NCBI RefSeq assembly: GCF_016918015.1
Contig: NZ_JAERMK010000007.1
Location: 147,839 to 211,838 of the forward strand
DNA from: Glycomyces sp. YM15
Lineage (GTDB): Bacteria > Actinomycetota > Actinomycetes > Mycobacteriales > Micromonosporaceae
DNA length: 64,000 nt
Direction of reading: 5' to 3'
In this document: in pieces, positions 51,060 through 58,980 of the stretch
Layout: each line of letters starts with the position of its first letter
Position numbering within the stretch: position 1 is the stretch's first letter
Made by a program: the position numbers and the translations under genes
Notes under the pieces: model-generated
Told to the model about the DNA's origin: nothing
Database searches by the model: none
Seen by the model: only the letters and a program-made list of their open reading frames with translations

Positions 51060-51110
51060 ATGAGATCCTTGAAGCTTTGCGCGATCGTGAGGCCCAGCGA
51101 TGTCCATTGA
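51060..51110 (+). CDS. Possible 16-codon upstream ORF before the phosphatase
   Basis: ATG 51060 lies seven bases after TAGGGT (51047-51052), so it would be leaderless; it reads MRSLKLCAIVRPSDVH and stops inside the phosphatase gene, 8 bases past that ATG. It could couple translation of the two. Speculative. Confidence 0.3.
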   Translation: MRSLKLCAIVRPSDVH

Positions 51111-51636
51111 GGTCGTATACGAGACGCACTCGATCACTGAGGACAATGAGCGCGGCCTCGCGACCGGTTGGCTGCCGGGGCGCCTGTCGCAGCGCGGCCG
51201 CGAGCTCGCCGTGGACCTCGGTCGCCGTCACCGGAAGTCCCCTCCCTCGGTCGTGCTCACCTCTGATCTCGCGCGCGCCGTGGAAACCGCTCGAATCGCA
51301 TTCTGCGACACCGGTATCCCGATTCTCCAGGACACGCGCCTGCGTGAATGCGATTACGGCGACCTCAACGGCCGTCCGGTGGCCGAACTCGCTGCGGTCC
51401 GCTCAGCGCACATCGATCGTCCCTTCCCCGGCGGCCAGAGCTACCGCGAGGTCATCGACGCCACCCGTGAGCTGCTTCGCGAACTCGCCGCTGAACGTGA
51501 CGGCCAGAGCGTGCTCATCATCGCCCACTCGGCCAACCGCTGGGCGCTGCAGGTCATCCTCGGCGGCGAGCGGATCGAAGACCTTGTTGACGCGCCGTTC
51601 CATTGGCAACCCGGCTGGCGCTACCGGCTCGACTGA
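51100..51636 (+). CDS. Histidine phosphatase superfamily protein
   Basis: 178 aa. The catalytic His lies in VYETHSITEDNE (THS in place of the usual RHG), followed by LSQRGRELAVDLG, SDLARAVETARIAF, LRECDYGDLNG and the second His in LIIAHSANRWAL. These are phosphoglycerate-mutase-like family landmarks. The RHG-to-THS change removes the first conserved Arg, so phosphatase activity is uncertain. Confidence 0.82.
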   Translation: MSIEVVYETHSITEDNERGLATGWLPGRLSQRGRELAVDLGRRHRKSPPSVVLTSDLARAVETARIAFCDTGIPILQDTRLRECDYGDLNGRPVAELAAVRSAHIDRPFPGGQSYREVIDATRELLRELAAERDGQSVLIIAHSANRWALQVILGGERIEDLVDAPFHWQPGWRYRLD

Positions 51637-51660
51637 GATGCCCGCGGGCATGCCGGCGGC

Positions 51661-52497
51661 TCAGCGAAGAGCGAGGACGAGTTCCCTTCCCTCCGTGGCA
51701 CATTGAGCCGCGTACTCCGATGGCGGGAAACCGATGAGGTCTTTGAAGTCGTGAGTGAAATGGGCATGGTCGGACCAGCCGAGCTCTGCCGCGAGGCGGG
51801 CCAGGTCCGTCTGCGGGTCCTCGGCGAGTCTGTCGGCCGCGTCGTGGAGCCGGTACCGCTGGATCAGCGTCTTCGGGCCGAGACCCAGATACTCCTGGAA
51901 GAGGCGCTGCAAGGTCTTGGGGGACATGGCGAATCGGGCCGCCAACTGGTCCACCCGCGTGATCGACCGGTCCTCCAGCATCGCCCGCACCACCGCCAGG
52001 ACCCGCCCGTACCGGGGGTCGGGCCGCTCGGGCACCCGGTCCGCCAAGTAGCGCGAGACCACCTGGATGGCGTCGATATCGTTGCCGCTCATCACGATCG
52101 CGCTGAGCTCGTCGACCTCGGGGCCGAACACCGTGGCCGCGCCCGCCGACCAGTCCGCCAGCGCGGCGCCCTCGACCCCGCTGTACGCCGTGAATCCGCC
52201 CGGCCGGAACTTCACCCCGAAGACGCGCCCGCGCCCCGTGAGCGGATGCCGGGAGACCGCGATGCCGGGGCCGTGCAGCTCCGCGCCGATCCCCGGCATG
52301 AAGCTCAGGTTCACGCAAGGGTGGGGGATCACCACCGACTCGTAGGAAGTGCCGTCCGGCAGGTCCCAGTGGACCGACCAGTACCGCTCGACGTACTGCC
52401 CGAGCAGTCCCGTCTCGCGGTATCGCCGCAGGTCGATGTACTGCACGGCCTCCTGCGGTCGCAGCAGGCCCTTGTCGCTCGCGGTAGCTCCGTTCAC
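51661..52497 (-). CDS. AraC-family transcriptional regulator
   Basis: 278 aa from GTG 52497. The N-terminal DUF6597-type domain (YVERYWSVHWDLPDG; VFGVKFRPGGF) is followed by an AraC DNA-binding domain (about residues 175-270): VDQLAARFAMSPKTLQRLFQEYLGLGPK and LAAELGWSDHAHFTHDFKDLIG. A TAGCAT -10 box at 52505-52510 lies seven bases before the GTG, so leaderless. Divergent from the VOC protein at 52571, its probable target. Confidence 0.88.
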   Translation of the reverse strand: MNGATASDKGLLRPQEAVQYIDLRRYRETGLLGQYVERYWSVHWDLPDGTSYESVVIPHPCVNLSFMPGIGAELHGPGIAVSRHPLTGRGRVFGVKFRPGGFTAYSGVEGAALADWSAGAATVFGPEVDELSAIVMSGNDIDAIQVVSRYLADRVPERPDPRYGRVLAVVRAMLEDRSITRVDQLAARFAMSPKTLQRLFQEYLGLGPKTLIQRYRLHDAADRLAEDPQTDLARLAAELGWSDHAHFTHDFKDLIGFPPSEYAAQCATEGRELVLALR

Positions 52498-52570
52498 GGC
52501 TCCGATGCTAAGCCGGAGGTGTGACGCTTTTTTACAAGCGCGCGCCGGACCGGGAGGCGAGACTGAACCC

Positions 52571-53068
52571 ATGATCAACGAAACCAGCAAAGACGCCAAG
52601 GTGAACCCGATCCCGGAGGGCTACCACTCGATCGTGCCGTTCATCGTCGTCAACGACGCCGCCAAGGCCATCGAGTTCTACAAGGAGGTCTTCGGCGCGA
52701 AGGTCCTCATGCGCAACGACGCGCCGGACGGCTCGGTCATGCACTGCGACCTGCAGATCGGCGACTCGGTCCTCCAACTGGGGGACGCGAACCCGCAGTG
52801 GGGCCTCGAATCGCCGAACGCCGAGCAGATCACCGGGTCGCTCGCCCTCTACGTCGAGGACTGCGACGCGGTCTACGCCAAGGCCGTCGAGGCCGGCGCC
52901 ACCGTGCGCGAGGAGCCGAGCGTGTTCCTCACCGGCGACCGGTACGCGTCGATCGCCGACCCGTTCGGGCGCCGCTGGTCGATCATGACCCGCGTCGAGG
53001 ACGTCTCGCACGCGGAGGCCGAGCGCCGGATCAACGAGTGGATCGCCTCCATGGGTGAAGGCCGGTAG
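52571..53068 (+). CDS. VOC-family (PhnB/glyoxalase-like) protein
   Basis: 165 aa. Tandem beta-alpha-beta modules: IVPFIVVNDAAKAIEFYKEV, MHCDLQIGDSVLQLGD, YVEDCDAVYAKAVEAGA and IADPFGRRWSIMTRVEDV, as in PhnB-like VOC proteins. These bind metals, small ligands or drugs (bleomycin-binding relatives); function unassigned. The start sits 74 bases from the divergent AraC-type regulator. Confidence 0.85.
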   Translation: MINETSKDAKVNPIPEGYHSIVPFIVVNDAAKAIEFYKEVFGAKVLMRNDAPDGSVMHCDLQIGDSVLQLGDANPQWGLESPNAEQITGSLALYVEDCDAVYAKAVEAGATVREEPSVFLTGDRYASIADPFGRRWSIMTRVEDVSHAEAERRINEWIASMGEGR

Positions 53069-53107
53069 CGGCTTCGAGGCCGGGGCGGGCCGCAAGGCCC
53101 GCCCCGC

Positions 53108-54082
53108 TCAATAGCTCTCCGGATAGCCCACCGTCGGCGCGGACACGTCGTCCAGCGCCAACCGGATCTCCGGCGGCAGGAACAGCTGCTCGGCCGCGAG
53201 CGAGGCCCGCAGCTGCGTCGCATTGCGCGCCCCCACGATCGCCGAGGCCACGCCCGGCTGGTCGCGCACCCAGGCCAGCGCCACTTCGAGGGGGCTCACC
53301 CCGAGCCCCTCGGCCGCCGTGGCGCAGGCCTCGACGATCCCGGCCGAGCGTTCGTCGAGGTACACCCCGGCGAACCGCGACCACTGCGCCGAGACCGCCC
53401 GCGAATCGGCGGGCCGCCCGAAACGGTACTTGCCCGTCAGCACGCCGCGCCCGAGCGGTGACCACGCGAGCACGCCCATCTCCAGGGCCAGGCACGCCGG
53501 AAGCACCTCCCGCTCGACCCCGCGCTGCAGCAGCGAGTACTCGACCTGGTTGGCCACGATCGGCGCCCGTCCCGGCCACGCCGACTGCCACGCGAACGCG
53601 CGCGCCGTCTGCCAGCCCGTGTGGTTCGAGAGGCCCACGTACCGCACCTTCCCGCTCGACACCGCCGCGTCGAGGACCGACATGGTCTCCTCGAGCGGCG
53701 TGTCCGGGTCGTACACGTGCAGGATCCACAAGTCGATGTAGTCGGTGCCGAGCCGCCGCAGCGACCCCTCGAGCGACCGCATGAGCCACCCGCGCGAGGT
53801 GTCCCGCTTGCGCGGCGCTCCGTCCGTGCGGACCCCCGCCTTCGTCGCGATGTGCAGCTCCGAGCGGGCCACGATCTTCCCGATGAGCTGCCCGATCACC
53901 GCCTCGGCCGCGCCCTGCCCGAACACGTCGGCGGTGTCCACGAGCGTGCCGCCGGCCTCCACGAACGTCTGCAGCTGCGCCGCGGCATCCTCGAGGCCGG
54001 CCTCGTCGGTGGTCCACGTCATCGTCCCCAGGCCGAGCGAGGAGACTTCGATGCCGCTGCGTCCAAGTGGTCGGCGTTCCAT
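53108..54082 (-). CDS. Aldo/keto reductase
   Basis: 324 aa. N-terminal [19 protein letters not shown], catalytic Asp-Tyr-Lys-His set spread over [21 protein letters not shown] and LWILHVYDP, and the NADPH-binding end region [14 protein letters not shown]. The expected Tyr position in DTADVFG is Phe, a common variation in some AKR branches but worth noting. A TAACTT box (54091-54096) eight bases before ATG 54082 suggests a near-leaderless start. Substrate unknown. Confidence 0.87.
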   Translation of the reverse strand: MERRPLGRSGIEVSSLGLGTMTWTTDEAGLEDAAAQLQTFVEAGGTLVDTADVFGQGAAEAVIGQLIGKIVARSELHIATKAGVRTDGAPRKRDTSRGWLMRSLEGSLRRLGTDYIDLWILHVYDPDTPLEETMSVLDAAVSSGKVRYVGLSNHTGWQTARAFAWQSAWPGRAPIVANQVEYSLLQRGVEREVLPACLALEMGVLAWSPLGRGVLTGKYRFGRPADSRAVSAQWSRFAGVYLDERSAGIVEACATAAEGLGVSPLEVALAWVRDQPGVASAIVGARNATQLRASLAAEQLFLPPEIRLALDDVSAPTVGYPESY

Positions 54083-54212
54083 GAGCACACAAGTTACATC
54101 GAGTGATCTTCGCATGAAAGCCTCAGGTGCGCTTGGAAGGACAACGAGTGCGCATCGGACCTGGATTTCCGGCACTGGCCGGTCGGCCGGGATTCGAAAT
54201 ATGATCGCGGGC

Positions 54213-55454
54213 ATGGATTCCTGGACCGCCCCGCACCTGCCCGCCCTCCCCGGCCACGGCCCCGCCCTGCGCCTGCACGACACCGCATCGGCGGGCCTGC
54301 GCGAGACGGTCAAGCCGGGAGCCGAGCGCGCCTCGATGTACGTCTGCGGCATCACCCCCTACGACGCCACCCACCTCGGCCACGCCGCCACCATGATCGC
54401 CTTCGACCTCGTGCACCGCTACTGGCTCGACCAGGGCCTCGACGTCCACTACGCCCAGAACGTCACCGACGTCGACGAGCCGCTCTTCGAACGCGCCGAA
54501 CGCGACGGCACCGACTGGCAGGTCCTCGGCCTGCGCGAGACCGCCCTCTACCGCGAGGACATGGAGGCCCTCCAGGTCCTCCCGCCCCGCCACTTCATCG
54601 GCGCCGTCGAATCCATCCCGTCCGTCGGACGCGCCGTCGCCCGCCTCCTCGAGACCGGCGCCGCCTACCGCCACGAATCCGGTGACATCTATTACGCCGT
54701 CGAAGCGCACCCCGCCTTCGGCGGCGAATCGAACTACGACCGCGAGACCATGCTCCGCTACGCCCGCGAACGCGGCGGCGACCCCGAACGCGAAGGCAAG
54801 CGCGACCCCCTCGACGCGATCCTGTGGAACGCCCCCCGCGAAGGCGAACCCTCCTGGGACTCGCCCGTCGGCCCCGGCCGCCCCGGCTGGCACATCGAAT
54901 GCGCCTGCATCGCCCTCGACCACCTCGGCGAGACCATCGACGTGCAGGGCGGCGGCAACGACCTCATCTACCCCCACCACGAGTTCTCCGCCGCCCACGC
55001 CGAATCCCTCACGGGCACCAGCCCGTTCGCCCGCACCTACGTCCACACCGGCATGATCGGCCTCGACGGCGAGAAGATGTCGAAGTCACTCGGCAACCTC
55101 GTGTTCGTCTCCAAGCTCCGCGCCGAAGGCGTCGACCCCGCCGCCGTCCGCCTCGCCCTCCTCGCCGACCACTACCGCTCCGACCGGCAGTGGAGCGCCG
55201 CCGCGCTGGCCGAAGCCGAACTGCGCCTGGGCCGCTGGCGCGAGGCCGTCGCCCGCGAGCTCGCCGCCCCGGCCGGCGCGATGCTGAAAGCCGTGCGCGA
55301 GCGCCTGGCCGACGACCTGGACACCGCCGGGGCGCTCGCCGCGGTCGACGCCTGGGCGAACGAGACCCTCACGGACGGCGGCGAGGACCCCTCCGCGCCG
55401 GACCTTGCCCGCGACACTGTCCGAGGACTGCTCGGAATAGACTGCACGCGCTGA
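54213..55454 (+). CDS. mshC: Mycothiol ligase: Cys:GlcN-Ins ligase
   Basis: 413 aa. ATP-dependent ligation of cysteine to 1-D-myo-inosityl 2-amino-2-deoxy-alpha-D-glucopyranoside, the third committed step of mycothiol synthesis. A CysRS-derived enzyme: zinc Cys in [17 protein letters not shown] (HIGH box as HLGH), second zinc site [23 protein letters not shown] as KMSKS. It lacks the CysRS anticodon domain (CysRS is ~460 aa), supporting MshC. ATG 54213 follows TATGAT (54200-54205) by seven bases: leaderless. Confidence 0.93.
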   Translation: MDSWTAPHLPALPGHGPALRLHDTASAGLRETVKPGAERASMYVCGITPYDATHLGHAATMIAFDLVHRYWLDQGLDVHYAQNVTDVDEPLFERAERDGTDWQVLGLRETALYREDMEALQVLPPRHFIGAVESIPSVGRAVARLLETGAAYRHESGDIYYAVEAHPAFGGESNYDRETMLRYARERGGDPEREGKRDPLDAILWNAPREGEPSWDSPVGPGRPGWHIECACIALDHLGETIDVQGGGNDLIYPHHEFSAAHAESLTGTSPFARTYVHTGMIGLDGEKMSKSLGNLVFVSKLRAEGVDPAAVRLALLADHYRSDRQWSAAALAEAELRLGRWREAVARELAAPAGAMLKAVRERLADDLDTAGALAAVDAWANETLTDGGEDPSAPDLARDTVRGLLGIDCTR

Positions 55455-55525
55455 TTGTGCGAATTGCCGAGTATCGGTACGCTCACAGGTGAGCGTGGCC
55501 GACTCCCCGTCCCTCTGGAGTCGAA

Positions 55526-57181
55526 TTGAAGATCCTGCTGCTGGCGTCCGCATTCAATGGACTCACCCAGCGCGTCTGGTGCACCCTGCGCGAGCAGGGG
55601 CACGAAGTCGGCGTGGAACTCGCCCCGGCCCACAGCGACCCCGGGACGCTGATCCGCGCGGTCGAGCGCATCGACCCCGACCTCATCCTGTGCCCCTTCC
55701 TCAAGCACCGCGTGCCCGAGGACGTGTGGCGGCGCTGGACCACCGTGATCGTCCACCCCGGACCGGTCGGCGACCGCGGACCCTCCTCACTCGACCACAC
55801 CCTGCTCGGCCAAGGCCCCCGCTGGGGCGTCACCGCGCTCTCGGCGGTCGAGGAGATGGACGCCGGACCCGTCTGGGCCTGCTCCACATTCGACGTCCCC
55901 GAGGGCATCACCAAGTCCGCGCTGTACAACAGCCGCGTGGCCGACGCCGCCATGGAATGCGTCGCCACCGTCATCCGCAAGGTCACGAACGGCGAGCGCC
56001 CCGTCCCCGCCGAGGAGCTTCCGCTGCCCGTCCCGGGCACGGGCGAACTCCCGCTCCTGCGCCGCAGCGCCTTCGCGCTCGACTGGCGCGCTTCGGCGGC
56101 CGAACTCGCCCGCCGCATCGCCGCCGCCGACGGCGCCCCCGGCGCTCCCGCCGTCCTCGACGACCGCACCTACTGCCTCTTCGACGCCACGGCCACCGGC
56201 GAACACACCGGTGCCGAACCCGGCACCATCGTCGGCCGCGACTGCGAATCCATCGCCTTCGCCACCGGCCGCGGCACCCTCTGGGTCGGCTACGCCGCCC
56301 TCCTCGAGAAGAAGCGCGGACCCAAGCTCCCCGCCGCGATGGTCATCGACGCCGCCGGCGCCCCCTTCAAACCCGCGCCCGAGGCCATCGCCGAGACCGT
56401 CTACCGCCGCGAAGGCGACATCGGCTACCTCACCATCCGCTCCTACAACGGCGCCATGCACACCGAGCAGTGCCGGCGCCTCACCGGTGCCGTGGAGAAG
56501 GCCCTCACCGAGGACACCCGCATCCTCGTCCTCACCGGCACCGAGCACGCCTTCTCCAACGGCATCCACCTCGGCGTCATCGACGCCGCGGCCGACCCCG
56601 CCGCCGAGGCCTGGGACAACATCAACGCCATCGATGAACTGTGTCTCGCCATCGCCGGGGCCGAGCAGCTCACCGTCGCCGCCTTCTCCGCGAACGCGGG
56701 CGCGGGCGGCGTCATGGCCGCCCTCTGCGCCGACGTCACCGTCGCCCGCGACGGCACCGTCCTCAACCCCTACTACGACATGGGCATCTTCGGCTCCGAG
56801 CTGCACACCTGGTCGGTCGCCAACCGGGTCGGCGAGCGGATCGCCGCCCGCCTCCTGGGGGAGAAGCTGCCGATCTCGGCCGCCGAGGCCCAGCAGGTCG
56901 GCCTCATCGGCGCGGTCGGCCCCCGGGACTGGGACGAGTTCCAGCGTTGGCTGCGCGCCGTCGCGATCGGCTACAACGAGCCGGTCACGCGGGGACGCAT
57001 GTTCGCCGCGAAGGCCCGCCGGCGAGCCGAGTCGAAGCCGTTGTCGTACTACCAGACCATCGAGCTGGCCGAGATGGCTCGCGACATGTTCGACGACCGG
57101 CACGGCTTCGACGCCAAACGCCGCGCGTTCCTCGGCAAGTCGGCCCCGACCGAGACCCCCGAGAAGCTGCGTTTCCGCTAG
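55526..57181 (+). CDS. hypX: HypX-like hydrogenase maturation protein
   Basis: 551 aa from TTG 55526 (GGAG seven bases upstream). Two domains: an N-terminal formyltransferase-like part (VHPGPVGDRGPSSLDHTLLG; WGVTALSAVEEMDAG) and a C-terminal enoyl-CoA hydratase-like part (about 290-500; VLTGTEHAFSNGIHLG, SANAGAGGVMAALCADVTVA). HypX makes CO from formyl groups for oxygen-tolerant NiFe hydrogenases. No hydrogenase genes are in the window, so either they are elsewhere or the protein serves another CO- or formyl-dependent process. Confidence 0.88.
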   Translation: MKILLLASAFNGLTQRVWCTLREQGHEVGVELAPAHSDPGTLIRAVERIDPDLILCPFLKHRVPEDVWRRWTTVIVHPGPVGDRGPSSLDHTLLGQGPRWGVTALSAVEEMDAGPVWACSTFDVPEGITKSALYNSRVADAAMECVATVIRKVTNGERPVPAEELPLPVPGTGELPLLRRSAFALDWRASAAELARRIAAADGAPGAPAVLDDRTYCLFDATATGEHTGAEPGTIVGRDCESIAFATGRGTLWVGYAALLEKKRGPKLPAAMVIDAAGAPFKPAPEAIAETVYRREGDIGYLTIRSYNGAMHTEQCRRLTGAVEKALTEDTRILVLTGTEHAFSNGIHLGVIDAAADPAAEAWDNINAIDELCLAIAGAEQLTVAAFSANAGAGGVMAALCADVTVARDGTVLNPYYDMGIFGSELHTWSVANRVGERIAARLLGEKLPISAAEAQQVGLIGAVGPRDWDEFQRWLRAVAIGYNEPVTRGRMFAAKARRRAESKPLSYYQTIELAEMARDMFDDRHGFDAKRRAFLGKSAPTETPEKLRFR

Positions 57182-57230
57182 TCCGAGAGGCCGCGCCGTC
57201 CGGAGAGGGTTTGCCAGTCTCGCCAGCGCG

Positions 57231-57259
57231 TTGACAGGCGCCGTCCCACCTGATGGACT
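57231..57259 (+). promoter_or_regulatory. Promoter of the aromatic amino acid hydroxylase
   Basis: Consensus -35 TTGACA (57231-57236), 17-bp spacer, -10 TGGACT (57254-57259). The start six to seven bases later coincides with ATG 57266. Confidence 0.6.
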
Positions 57260-57265
57260 GTGCTT

Positions 57266-58153
57266 ATGTTCGAAGAAGGACAGTACTTCGCGCCGGTCAA
57301 CACCGACGCCGACGGCGCGGTCGTCGTGGAACTGGGTGAGAACCACCCGGGCTTCGCCGACCCCGAGTACCGCGAACGGCGCAACGCCATCGCGGCCCTC
57401 GCATTGGACTGGAGGCCGGGCCTACCCATGCCCACGGTCTCCTATACCGACACCGAGCACGAGATATGGCGGCTGGTCAGCGCCGAACTCGCCATCAAAC
57501 ATCAAGCCCTGGCCAACCACGAGTACCTGGAGGGCGCCGAGCGCCTCAAACTCCCCGCCGACCACATTCCGCAGCTCCACGAGGTGTCCGAGTCACTGGA
57601 GCCGCTCACGGGCTTCAGTTACCTGCCCGCGGCGGGGCTGGTGCCACTGCGCGAGTTCTACGGGGTGCTCTCCGAAGGGAAGTTCCACGCGACCCAGTAC
57701 ATCCGCCACCACTCGGTGCCGCTCTACACGCCCGAGCCGGACGTCATCCACGAGGTCATCGGCCACGCGAACGCCCTCGCTTCGCCGCGTTTCGCCGCCC
57801 TGTACCGGGCCGCGGGCGAGGCGGCCCGGCGCGTCCATTCCGAAGAGGCGCTCGAGTTCGTCTCCCGCGTCTTCTGGTTCACCCTCGAGTTCGGGGTCAT
57901 GAGCGAGAAGGACGGCCTCAAGGCCTACGGCGCGGGCATCCTCTCCTCGTACGGGGAGATCGACGAGTTCCGCGGCATGGAGATCCTGCCGCTCGACCTG
58001 GTCACGATGGGCACCATCGACTACGACATCACGAAGTACCAGGACCATCTCTTCGACGCCGGCTCGATGGAGCAGCTGGAGGACGTGGTGGGGGAGTTCT
58101 GGGAGACCTGCGACGACGAGTCGATCGAACGCCTCAAGGCCGGCGCCCGCTAG
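57266..58153 (+). CDS. phhA: Pterin-dependent aromatic amino acid hydroxylase (phenylalanine 4-monooxygenase type)
   Basis: 295 aa. Hydroxylates phenylalanine to tyrosine (or a related aromatic residue) with tetrahydropterin, O2 and non-haem iron. Iron ligands: two His in DVIHEVIGHANAL and Glu in FWFTLEFGVM. Lacks the regulatory ACT domain, as in other bacterial enzymes; ATG 57266 gives the usual length. No pterin carbinolamine dehydratase lies beside it. A GTG at 57260 is also in frame but would precede the predicted transcript start. Confidence 0.9.
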   Translation: MFEEGQYFAPVNTDADGAVVVELGENHPGFADPEYRERRNAIAALALDWRPGLPMPTVSYTDTEHEIWRLVSAELAIKHQALANHEYLEGAERLKLPADHIPQLHEVSESLEPLTGFSYLPAAGLVPLREFYGVLSEGKFHATQYIRHHSVPLYTPEPDVIHEVIGHANALASPRFAALYRAAGEAARRVHSEEALEFVSRVFWFTLEFGVMSEKDGLKAYGAGILSSYGEIDEFRGMEILPLDLVTMGTIDYDITKYQDHLFDAGSMEQLEDVVGEFWETCDDESIERLKAGAR

Positions 58154-58165
58154 CCGCACGGCGAA

Positions 58166-58190
58166 GCGGCCGGGTGAAGGGCCCGGCCGC
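58166..58190. terminator. Shared terminator of convergent genes
   Basis: GCGGCCGGG / CCCGGCCGC, perfect 9-bp stem with 7-nt loop, between phhA (ends 58153) and pspA (ends 58213). Confidence 0.75.
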
Positions 58191-58212
58191 AAGAGGTCGG
58201 TGAACCCGGTGA

Positions 58213-58929
58213 TCAGCCGCCGCTCTTGAGCGCGGCCATGCGGGCCTCGATCTCGGCGTCGTCGGCGAGTCCGGCGAGGCTCTCGAACTGCTCGTCGAGG
58301 GAGGACATCGAGAGTTCGGCCTGGCCGCGGACCTTGGCCTCCTCGCGGCGGACCTTCGCTTCGAAGCGGTTGACCTCGCTGAGCGGGTCCATGATGTCGA
58401 CGCTGCCGATGGCCTCGTTCACCTGCTGCTGCGCCTGCGCGGTCTTGGCGCGCGCGGCCAGGCTGCTCCGCTTCGACTGCAGCTCGCTGAGCTTGGTCTT
58501 CATCTGATTGAGCGCGGTCTTGAGCTTGTCGACGATCTCCTGCTGACTCTGGATGGTCGGCTCGGCGGTCTTGATCTCCTTCTCCAGTTCGAGCTGCTTG
58601 CCGAGGGCCACCTTGACGAGGTTGTCGAACTTGTCGGCCTCGGCGGTGTTCCCGGCGGCGCGCAGCTCGTCGGCCTTGCGGCTGGCGTTGCGGGCCTTGT
58701 TCTCCCACGCCTGCGCGGCCTCCCTGTCGGCGGCGGCGTCCTCCTCCATCAGCCGCAGGTTGCCGATGGTCTCGGCGATGGAGCTCTCGGCGTCGGCGAT
58801 GCTGTTCCTGTAGTCGCGCTCCATCTGGGCGAGCATCTTCTCCGGGTCCTCCGCGGCGTCGATGGCGTCGTTGATGTTCGCCTTGAGCAACTGGCCGATG
58901 CGGCCGAAGATCGACTGCTTCTTGGTCAT
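58213..58929 (-). CDS. pspA: PspA/IM30 family protein
   Basis: 238 aa, almost entirely alpha-helical coiled coil. N-terminal SIFGRIGQLLKANINDAIDA is the amphipathic membrane-binding helix, then AEDPEKMLAQMERDYRNSIADAESS, the family's most conserved part. It assembles into ESCRT-III-like rings that repair or protect the plasma membrane. Second gene of an operon behind the TPM protein (51-bp gap). Confidence 0.93.
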   Translation of the reverse strand: MTKKQSIFGRIGQLLKANINDAIDAAEDPEKMLAQMERDYRNSIADAESSIAETIGNLRLMEEDAAADREAAQAWENKARNASRKADELRAAGNTAEADKFDNLVKVALGKQLELEKEIKTAEPTIQSQQEIVDKLKTALNQMKTKLSELQSKRSSLAARAKTAQAQQQVNEAIGSVDIMDPLSEVNRFEAKVRREEAKVRGQAELSMSSLDEQFESLAGLADDAEIEARMAALKSGG

Positions 58930-58980
58930 TGGTCCTGCACCTTTCGGTTCGGTTTCAGTGGTCGCTGGTCGTCGGGGTCG

